Notes under the pieces: generated by a model | Told to the model about the DNA's origin: nothing | The model's input: the letters and a program-made list of their open reading frames with translations, nothing else | Databases searched by the model: none | Part shown: positions 1-6,400 of the stretch, one piece after another | Position numbering within the stretch: the stretch's first letter is position 1 | Layout: the number at the start of each line of letters is the position of its first letter | Made by a program: the position numbers and the translations under genes | Source of the DNA: Bordetella parapertussis | Lineage (GTDB): Bacteria; Cyanobacteriota; Cyanobacteriia; PCC-6307; Cyanobiaceae | Assembly: GCA_943324725.2 (NCBI GenBank) | Contig: CALPMR020000099.1 | Coordinates: 1 to 9,545, forward strand | DNA length: 9,545 bases | Direction of reading: 5' to 3'

Positions 1-1
1 A

Positions 2-2155
2 CTGTTCGGGGTCTTTGCTGGTGCAGGCGATCTGCTGGGTGAATCCCCCAAGCAGGCAAACTCCAGACAAGAACTCAGAGACCTTCTTGCCAACCGACCC
101 AGCGGTGGCATCATCTTCACCACCATTCAGAAGTTCGCTACCAACCCAGAAGAAGACAAGTTTCCTGCCCTGACGGATCGCCACAACATCGTGGTGATCT
201 GCGATGAGGCACACCGCACTCAATACGGATTCAAGGGTCGCTTCGACACCAAGACAGGGGAGATCAAATACGGGTTGGCAAAGGCACTCAGGGATGCCCT
301 GCCCCAGGCGACCTTCCTTGCTTTTACGGGAACTCCGATCTCCCAAGACGACCGTGACACCCAGGCGGTCTTTGGTCACTACGTCTCCGTCTACGACATC
401 CAGCAGGCCGTGGAAGACGGTGCCACGGTGCCGATCTACTACGAATCCCGCCTGGCAAAACTGGCGCTGAAGGAACCACTGCTCCCCCAGGTGGACGAGA
501 AGGTGGATGACCTGTTCGCTGATGAAGACGACATTCCTGCTGCGGAACGAGCAAAGAGCAGATGGGCAGCACTGGAAGCACTCGTTGGTGCTGAACCACG
601 CCTGAAGCAAGTGGCAGCGGATTTGATTGCTCACCTTGAGCAACGCTCACGCACCCAACCAGGCAAGGCGATGGTGGTGGCGATGAGCAGAGACATCTGT
701 GCTCGCCTCTATGACGCCATCGTTGCTCTGCGACCTGAGTGGCACGATGACGACCCGAACAAAGGTGCCATCAAGGTGGTGATGACGGCATCAGCATCGG
801 ATGAGCAAGTTCTTCAACCCCACCACACCAGCAAGCAACAAAAGAAGGATCTGGAGACACGGTTCAAGGATCCTGCTGATCCGCTGAGAATCGTGATCGT
901 CAGGGATATGTGGTTGACGGGATTTGATGCTCCCTGTCTGGCGACGATGTATGTGGATAAACCGATGAAGGGGGCAAATCTGGCGCAGGCGATTGCCCGA
1001 GTGAACAGAGTCTTCAAAGATAAACCAGGTGGTCTGGTGGTCGATTACATCGGCATCGCACCGCAACTCAAAGAAGCACTGGCGACCTATACCGCTGCAA
1101 AGGGCAAGGGGCTCCCAACAATCGACACCAGAGAGGCGCTACGGATTCTCAAGGAGAAAGTCCAAGTTGCCCGTGACCTGCTCCACCCCATCGACTGGAG
1201 TGGATTCAGGGAACCCAAGACAGCAATGGCACTACTGCCCAACTGCTTGGATCACATCCTGGAACTACCAGATGGCAAGCAGCGGTATTGCGACACCGTG
1301 CTGGCGTTGACCAAAGCATTTGCCCTCTGCGGAACTCTTGATGAAGCGATGGCACTCGATCCTGAGGTCACCTTCCTTCAAGCGATCCGAGCACCACTGA
1401 TCAAGGGCGACGAAAATGGTGGTGATGGACGTGCTCCTAAGCATGTTGATTTTGAGTTGCGTCAACTGCTCTCCGATGCCTTGATTGCAGATGGAATCAC
1501 CGATGTCTTTAAGGTCGCAGGTCTACAAAAACCAGATCTCAGCATCCTGTCCGATCAGTTCCTGGCAGAGGTCAGCAAGATCCCTCAGAAGAATCTGGCG
1601 GTTGAACTGCTTCAGCGGTTACTGAGGGATGAAGTTCAGACCCGATTCAAGACCAATGTGGTCAAGCAAAAAAGATTTAGCGACCTTCTGCAGGCAGCAC
1701 TGAAGAAATACTCCAACCGTTCCATCGATGCGGCCGTGGTGATCGAAGAACTGATTGCGATGGCCAAGCAGTTCCGTGATGAAGCAGAACGAGTGGAGGC
1801 GCTGGGGTTGTCTGCTGCTGAAGTCGCCTTCTACGACGCTCTGGCAAACAACCAATCAGCACACGATCTGATGGGTGATGAGGTGCTGATGAAGATGGCA
1901 CGGGAACTGGCAGAAAAGCTGCGGGGCAATCTCAGCATCGACTGGCAATACAAAGACAATGTGAGGGCAAAACTGAGAACCTTGATCAAGGCGCTGCTGA
2001 AACGATACAAATATCCGCCCGATCAGGAGCCAGCAGCGATTGAGTTGGTGTTGCAGCAGACGGAAATGATCTCCGAGGAATGGGCGAGGGAGGACCTTGG
2101 CAATAAGATTCAGGCTGCAGTGGCAGAGGCGTTGTCGAAAAATCTTGGTGGCTGA
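2..2155 (+). CDS. hsdR: Type I restriction enzyme subunit R (HsdR), 5'-truncated by the window edge
   Basis: Motor subunit of a type I restriction-modification complex. It uses ATP to translocate DNA and cuts unmodified DNA far from the recognition site, together with HsdM and HsdS, neither of which is in this window. The frame is open from base 2, so the true start lies upstream. The 717 visible residues begin with helicase motif I-c-like IIFTTIQKF, then the DEAH box (bases 203-214), TGTP motif III (326-337), WLTGFDAP motif V (911-934) and QAIARVNR motif VI (986-1009), followed by VVDYIG. The long helical C-terminal part is typical of HsdR. Full-length members are about 1000 residues or more, so the PD-(D/E)XK nuclease and Walker A motif should lie in the missing N-terminus. 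No frameshift or internal stop is seen, so the visible part looks functional. Identification is firm; the subfamily is not determined. Confidence 0.95.
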   Translation: MFGVFAGAGDLLGESPKQANSRQELRDLLANRPSGGIIFTTIQKFATNPEEDKFPALTDRHNIVVICDEAHRTQYGFKGRFDTKTGEIKYGLAKALRDALPQATFLAFTGTPISQDDRDTQAVFGHYVSVYDIQQAVEDGATVPIYYESRLAKLALKEPLLPQVDEKVDDLFADEDDIPAAERAKSRWAALEALVGAEPRLKQVAADLIAHLEQRSRTQPGKAMVVAMSRDICARLYDAIVALRPEWHDDDPNKGAIKVVMTASASDEQVLQPHHTSKQQKKDLETRFKDPADPLRIVIVRDMWLTGFDAPCLATMYVDKPMKGANLAQAIARVNRVFKDKPGGLVVDYIGIAPQLKEALATYTAAKGKGLPTIDTREALRILKEKVQVARDLLHPIDWSGFREPKTAMALLPNCLDHILELPDGKQRYCDTVLALTKAFALCGTLDEAMALDPEVTFLQAIRAPLIKGDENGGDGRAPKHVDFELRQLLSDALIADGITDVFKVAGLQKPDLSILSDQFLAEVSKIPQKNLAVELLQRLLRDEVQTRFKTNVVKQKRFSDLLQAALKKYSNRSIDAAVVIEELIAMAKQFRDEAERVEALGLSAAEVAFYDALANNQSAHDLMGDEVLMKMARELAEKLRGNLSIDWQYKDNVRAKLRTLIKALLKRYKYPPDQEPAAIELVLQQTEMISEEWAREDLGNKIQAAVAEALSKNLGG

Positions 2156-2159
2156 AGGA

Positions 2160-2330
2160 ATGGACCATCTGAATTGGGGTTACGTCCAGTTGGCTCTGCT
2201 GGCTCTGGCCTTCGGGGGGCTGCAGATCTGGTGGATCGGCAATGTCCTGCTCGGGCGTCGCCGGGCTCGTCCGATCGGTGACAGCGAATTTCGCAAGGCA
2301 TTGGAAGCGATCTGGGCGAAACGACCCTGA
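2160..2330 (+). CDS. Small single-pass membrane protein, conserved hypothetical (56 aa)
   Basis: I chose the ATG at 2160, four bases after the hsdR stop, giving 56 residues starting MDHLNWGYVQLALLALAF. The frame is open further upstream inside hsdR from a TTG, but that extension is an hsdR shadow. One hydrophobic segment (about residues 8-30) is followed by a basic stretch (GRRRARP) and an amphipathic tail ending IWAKRP. This suggests a single-pass inner-membrane protein with the basic side in the cytoplasm. AAGGA sits directly against the ATG, too close to be a normal ribosome site, so translation may be leaderless-like or coupled to hsdR. It resembles small hypothetical proteins I associate with marine and freshwater Synechococcus, but this is recognition without a search. 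Function unknown. The tight spacing may be operon coupling or chance at an island edge. Confidence 0.7.
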   Translation: MDHLNWGYVQLALLALAFGGLQIWWIGNVLLGRRRARPIGDSEFRKALEAIWAKRP

Positions 2331-2350
2331 TCTCAAGCCCTGGTAACAGC

Positions 2351-2364
2351 CGGCAGGCTTGCCG
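2351..2364. other. Small inverted repeat, 5-bp stem
   Basis: CGGCA, a GGCT loop and TGCCG form a perfect 5-bp hairpin about 20 bases after the stop of the 56-aa gene. No U tract follows. It could contribute to 3'-end formation together with the stronger hairpin a few bases on, but such short GC-rich stems also arise by chance in this base composition. Confidence 0.3.
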
Positions 2365-2378
2365 CCATCCAACGGCAT

Positions 2379-2397
2379 GTCGCCGAGGGCCGGCGAC
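2379..2397 (+). terminator. Candidate hairpin between the 56-aa and 103-aa genes
   Basis: GTCGCCG (2379-2385) and CGGCGAC (2391-2397) pair perfectly over 7 bases around an AGGGC loop. A U run is missing, so this is not a classical intrinsic terminator. Its position after one gene and just before a promoter-like -10 box fits a 3'-end structure for the upstream transcript, or alternatively a protein-binding site near the downstream promoter. The stem is directly visible; its role is inferred. Confidence 0.4.
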
Positions 2398-2408
2398 GCC
2401 GCAGGCAA

Positions 2409-2417
2409 TGCTAGGAT
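2409..2417 (+). promoter_or_regulatory. Extended -10 promoter candidate for the 103-aa gene
   Basis: TGCTAGGAT matches an extended -10 (TGn followed by TAnnnT), about 23 bases before the ATG at 2440. That would place the start of transcription near 2424 and leave a very short leader. The expected -35 position is GC-rich with no recognisable hexamer, which an extended -10 can tolerate. Prediction only. Confidence 0.4.
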
Positions 2418-2419
2418 TT

Positions 2420-2434
2420 GTAAAGATTTTTTAC
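2420..2434. promoter_or_regulatory. Palindrome overlapping the predicted transcription start
   Basis: GTAAA (2420-2424) and TTTAC (2430-2434) form an inverted repeat around GATTT, directly after the -10 candidate and ending 5 bases before the start codon. It is AT-rich within a GC-rich surrounding, as an operator or unwinding region would be. It could be an operator or a small leader hairpin that affects translation. There is no direct evidence of function. Confidence 0.3.
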
Positions 2435-2439
2435 GGCCC

Positions 2440-2751
2440 ATGCTTTCCAGCCTGTTCGGTTTCCTGTTCCTTGCTTTGACCTTCGTTCAGGTTCCGCAGT
2501 GGGACAACGATTGGACCAAGTGTTCTGTGGCTGTTCCCGATACAGCCTGCCATTGGTATGTCGTCAACCCTGACAACACCTTCGGCAAAGGTTTCAGTTG
2601 GATCACCGCTCCTAACTATGACGTCACGGCTCTCAGGGACATCGGTGTGCAGCATGACGTCACCGTGGCCCAGGGTTTTCAGACAACAGTGGAACTGATG
2701 AATGCATCGACACCCGTCAAGTATGGCGATGATTACCCGTTGGCCGGTTGA
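2440..2751 (+). CDS. Conserved-looking hypothetical protein with N-terminal hydrophobic segment (103 aa)
   Basis: I chose the ATG at 2440. The frame continues upstream to a TTG at 2359, but that stretch contains the hairpin and promoter candidates, so the shorter form is preferred. The protein starts MLSSLFGFLFLALTFVQVPQ, a hydrophobic N-terminus that could be an uncleaved anchor or a signal peptide; no clear cleavage site is seen. The rest is polar with many aromatic residues and two cysteines close together (KCSVAVPDTACHW), which might form a disulfide outside the cytoplasm. No Shine-Dalgarno sequence precedes the start, as is common in cyanobacteria. I do not recognise a named family; it resembles a picocyanobacterial hypothetical. 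It has its own promoter candidate and converges on the RTX gene across about 680 bases. Being a real gene is likely; function unknown. Confidence 0.75.
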   Translation: MLSSLFGFLFLALTFVQVPQWDNDWTKCSVAVPDTACHWYVVNPDNTFGKGFSWITAPNYDVTALRDIGVQHDVTVAQGFQTTVELMNASTPVKYGDDYPLAG

Positions 2752-2781
2752 TCTTGCCTTTGCAGGCTTTAGACCTGTTCA

Positions 2782-2799
2782 GTAGCATGGTTATGCTAT
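2782..2799 (+). terminator. Weak hairpin downstream of the 103-aa gene
   Basis: TAGCAT (2783-2788), a GGTT loop and ATGCTA (2793-2798) form a perfect 6-bp stem, extended by one G-U pair, about 30 bases after the stop codon. It is followed by the T-rich TGTGTTCTTCCC. The location and trailing T richness fit an intrinsic terminator, but the stem is AT-rich and weak. Confidence 0.35.
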
Positions 2800-3240
2800 G
2801 TGTTCTTCCCTTGGGCAAATTAGTTGTACGCCATTCAGGTGCTGCTTGCCGTATTGGAAGTTGAAAAATATTACCTATTTCTCTGTCATTCTTGTGTGAG
2901 TTTTGCGAGATATTGCCTTCAATATTGTTGCGCAGTTTTTACTCTTTTCTGGACTGCTCTGAGCTGCCGATTGCCGATTGGGTCAACTGGGCCATTTTCA
3001 ATCAGAAGCTTGAAACTCTCTTGTGCAGCTGCCTGGAGGGTTGGCTGCATCCTGTGGCTGATCCTCAGTCCGCTGATGGCGTGAGCGCTTCTCCTGCTGG
3101 TTGGCCGGTTTCCAGCCAGAGCAGCGTGTCAGGCGATTGCAGCCGTTCAGTGCAGATCTGAACTCCGCTCCCGCCGTGACTCGTCAGCGCTCAACCGGGG
3201 CAGCGATTGGCTTGTCTGGCCCCCATCAAGTCTGGGTCCG

Positions 3241-3283
3241 CGCCAGCCAGTGGGGGCAGTTTTGCTGGGAGGCCATGCTGGCG
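3241..3283. other. Nested inverted repeats in the intergenic region
   Basis: CGCCAGC (3241-3247) pairs with GCTGGCG (3277-3283). Inside it, CCAG (3247-3250) can pair with CTGG (3265-3268), though the two helices share one base. Together they could form a branched or bulged fold of about 43 bases. No family of structured RNA or mobile repeat is recognised, and GC-rich DNA often yields such stems. Confidence 0.25.
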
Positions 3284-3405
3284 TTCAGCATCACCTGCCA
3301 GACCCGGCAGACACCTCCGGCGCCGGAGCAACCGGTGAGATTGCGGCAACCAGAGCAGCGCGGTGGAGTCAGGGTCATGTGTGACGATTGCTCAGGTGCA
3401 CACTC

Positions 3406-3431
3406 TAAAGCCCGGCTCTCACCCGCCTTTA
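3406..3431 (-). terminator. Imperfect hairpin at the end of the RTX gene
   Basis: Read on the - strand, TAAAGGCGGG (starting at the stop codon) faces CCGGGCTTTA across a TGAGAG loop, with 8 of 10 positions paired. Only three T residues follow. It is placed correctly for a terminator of the RTX transcript, but it is imperfect and overlaps the stop codon, so support is weak. Confidence 0.25.
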
Positions 3432-6400
3432 CAATGTGATACTGGCAGCGTTCAGCCCTGGAGCTCCGCTGAGCTCGAGTTGAAAATCGGCCGCCAGGCT
3501 GCCGCTGCAGTTGCCTTCGAGCAGGCCCACCCCGGTATCGAGGCTGGTGTAGCGCAACTGGCCGAGGGCACTGAACGGGGCGCTGCCGATCCAGGTGAAG
3601 GCCTGGTTGCCGCCCAGGTCTGAGCGGGCGTCGATGGCGGAGAGGTCAATCCGGTCGCCGTTGCCCCAGTCGGTGATCAGATCTCTGCTGCCACTGCCAT
3701 TGCCGGCATCGCCGCTGCTGGCGATCAGGAACAGATCGGCACCTTCGCCCCCCTGCAGGCTGTCGGCGCCAGCACCTCCCTGGATCGTGTCGTTGCCGGC
3801 CCCCCCGTCGATCCGGTTCGCGGTGCCGCCACCGCTGAGGTTGTCGGCGAAGCGCGAGCCGATCAGGTGCTCAAAGCCGCTGAGCAGATCGCTGCCTGCC
3901 CCACCGGTGTTCTGGGCTGTGGTCTGGGCCAGATTCACTTTCACCCCGGCTGTCGCCATGGCGTAACTGAGGCTGTCGCCGCCCAGGTGATTGCCGCCGA
4001 GCAGGGTGTCATTGCCAGCGCCCCCATCGATCAGATCGTCGCCATCGCCGCCGTCGATCCGGTTGGCGGCGCCATTGCCCAGCAGGCGATCGCCGTTGCT
4101 GCCGCCGATCAGATGTTCCACCGCCACCAGAGTGTCGGCTCCGCCGGCGCCGGTGGCCTGGGGGCCGCTGAGGCCGAGATCCAGGGTCACCGAGCCCAGC
4201 ACGCCGGCATAGGAGGCGGTGTCGAGGCCGTCGCCGCCGTCGAGCAGATCGTCACCATCGCCACCCAGCAGGGTGTCATTGCCGAGGCCACCGCTGAGCT
4301 GGTCGTTGCCGGCCAGGCCGAGAAGCTGATCGTGGCCGCCGAGGCCATCGAGCCACTCATCACCAATGCTGCCCTTGAGAATGTTGTCGGCGTTGGTGCC
4401 GCTGATCAGATTGCTCACCATGCCGGCCAGAGTGCGCGCCGTCCAGCTGGTGCCGTCACTGAAGCGCACCGACTGCAGCGGGTTGTAGTTGTTTTGAACG
4501 GAGCCATCGCGGAAAAAGTCTTCGATGCTGATCGATTCACCACTGCTGAGAATGTCGAGTCGTAGATGATTCCCGAGCCGGGTGGCCTTGATGTCAATGG
4601 GTTTGATCTGTCGCTCGAAGCTCAACACATTCTGACGAGAGTTGTTGGGATCGAAGTAGGAGGTCAGCTTGTCATTGCCGTCGTATAGGGAGTATTGATA
4701 GAGGTTGTTGCCGAGTCCGCCATTGAGCGTGTCATTGCCGCCTGCGCCATAGAGCGTGTCATTGCCGCCGTTGCCGCTGATTCGATCATGGCCTGGGCTG
4801 CCCACCAGTTCCTCGGCTGCGGCAGTGCCGGTCATGGCTGAATCCACTAGGTTCTGGATGCTCCATCTGCTGCCATCTTGGAAGAGCACCGCTTGCAAGG
4901 GCCGGCCGAAGTTTTGGGAGACGTCGGTGTAGAAGAAATTCTCCAGGTTGATTTGATCGCTGCTGCCCGTGACCATCAGCACCAGATTCAATCCCCAGCC
5001 GTAGCGTCGGGCTGTGACATCGGCTGGTGTGATGCCTGCAGCGAATTCGAGAATGTTGTTGCGGCTGGGGTTGTCGTCCCAGGTGGCGGGAATGGTGTCC
5101 TGGCCGTCGCCCCTGGCGAAGCGATAGGTGTTGTTGCCTTCGGCGCCATTGGTGTAGTCACTGCCGGGTCCACCCTCGATGGTGTCATCGCCGAGGCTGC
5201 CATGGATCGTGTCATTGCCTGTGCCACCGATCAGCAGATCGTTTCCGAGAGCGCCTGACAGGTAGTCATGGCCGCCCCGTCCCAGGATCGTGTCGTTGTC
5301 TTCCACGCCAAGCAGTGATTCATCCTTGTCGGTTCCCTGCATGGTCCGCTTGATCATGCTCTCCATTGTCCAGATGGTGCCATCTGAGAAGATCATTTCC
5401 CCTACGGGATTGCGGCGAATATTTTTGTGGTCGCCCTCAAAGACCGACATTGCTGAGATGCTGTCATTGCTGCCGAGAATGCTTAGCTTGATCGCATTGA
5501 ATGCCCTGCTGATGAGCACGTCTGATGGCAGGATCGTGGCGTCGCAGATGATGCGGTTGATCGCTTCTGGAGACACGTCCAGCCGGGATATGATCTGATC
5601 CTGGCCGCCACCACGGCTGAAGCAGTAGTTGTTGTTGCCCATGTCGCCAGCCAGGGTGTCATCGCCGAGACCGCCGTCGAGGCTGTCATCACCTTGATCT
5701 CCGCAGAGGTAGTCATTGCCGCTGTCGCCCAGCAGGTAATCATCGCCTAGTTCGCCGTAGATGGTGTCGTTGCCGCCTCCGGCATTGATGCTCTCACTCT
5801 TGACGGTGCCAGTGATGATCTCGCCCGCACTGGTTCCCTGCAGCGACAGATCGGTCATTATCGCTTGATCCCAGATGGTGCCATCAGCGAATTGCAGGAA
5901 ATCAAGCGGGTGGAGGTTGTTGTCGGGATCATTCCAATGGAAGTAGCCATAAACCGTCAGTTGATCTCCTCTACCAAGATTGATCTGCAGCTCCTCTCTC
6001 TGGCGCTGGATGCGGACATCGCTGGGCCGCAAGGAGCCCTGAAGCAGGATGGTGTTGATATTCAGCCGGTTGTTGTCGTCTCGGCCGTAGATGGAATCCT
6101 GGCCGTCGCCGGGGGCGAAACAGTAGAGATTGTGGCCTGATCCACCCAAGAGGATGTCGTTGCCGGGGCCACCGATCAGGGTGTCATCACCTTCGGATCC
6201 TGTGATTCTGTCGTCGCCACTACCGCCGATCAGGGTGTCCTGGCCATCGCCTCCATTGAGCTCGTCGTTGCCCGAGTCACCGTCCAGAACGTCGTCGCCA
6301 CCATGGGCGTAGAGCATGTCGTCCTGGCCTTTGCCCAGCATGACGTCGTTGCCCGTGCCTGCCGTCATGTGGTCGTTTCCTTCGCCGCCTTCGAGCAGCT

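Larger units (their letters stand above)
2752..3428. other. Intergenic stretch of about 680 bases between convergent genes, no supported gene
   Basis: Both flanking genes end here, so no promoter is required in it. The left half is AT-rich: 23 G+C in the 60 bases 2881-2940, counted by hand. Bases 3041-3428 are visibly GC-rich. Three overlapping open frames (2824-3084, 2892-3161 and 3101-3439, + strand) begin only at TTG, have no ribosome site, and translate to low-complexity, family-less sequence. I do not call them genes. The minus strand has frequent stops. I see no tRNA, IS ends or CRISPR repeats. The change in composition may mark decayed or inserted DNA. Confidence 0.6.

Noticed and set aside
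2359..2439. N-terminal extension of the 103-aa protein from a TTG
   Set aside because: The extension covers the hairpin and the -10 candidate and lacks hydrophobic or conserved character, while the ATG at 2440 directly begins a membrane segment.
1986..2441. Open frame of 151 codons on the - strand over the hsdR end and the 56-aa gene
   Set aside because: It covers two better-supported genes and their spacer, is low-complexity in Pro, Ser and Gln, and has no recognisable motif.
3101..3439. Open frame of 112 codons on the + strand in the intergenic region
   Set aside because: It starts only at TTG, has no ribosome site, overlaps the end of the RTX gene and gives no recognisable protein.
3867..4565. 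Long open frame (232 codons) on the + strand, rich in Ala, Ile and Val
   Set aside because: It is antisense to the RTX repeats. Regular GGxGxDxL codons read backwards give stop-free Ala/Val/Ile-rich sequence with the same periodicity.
3747..6395. Short, regularly spaced DNA repeats resembling a CRISPR or tandem array
   Set aside because: The 27-base period equals nine codons, the repeats are imperfect, and they translate into RTX nonapeptides in one continuous frame.
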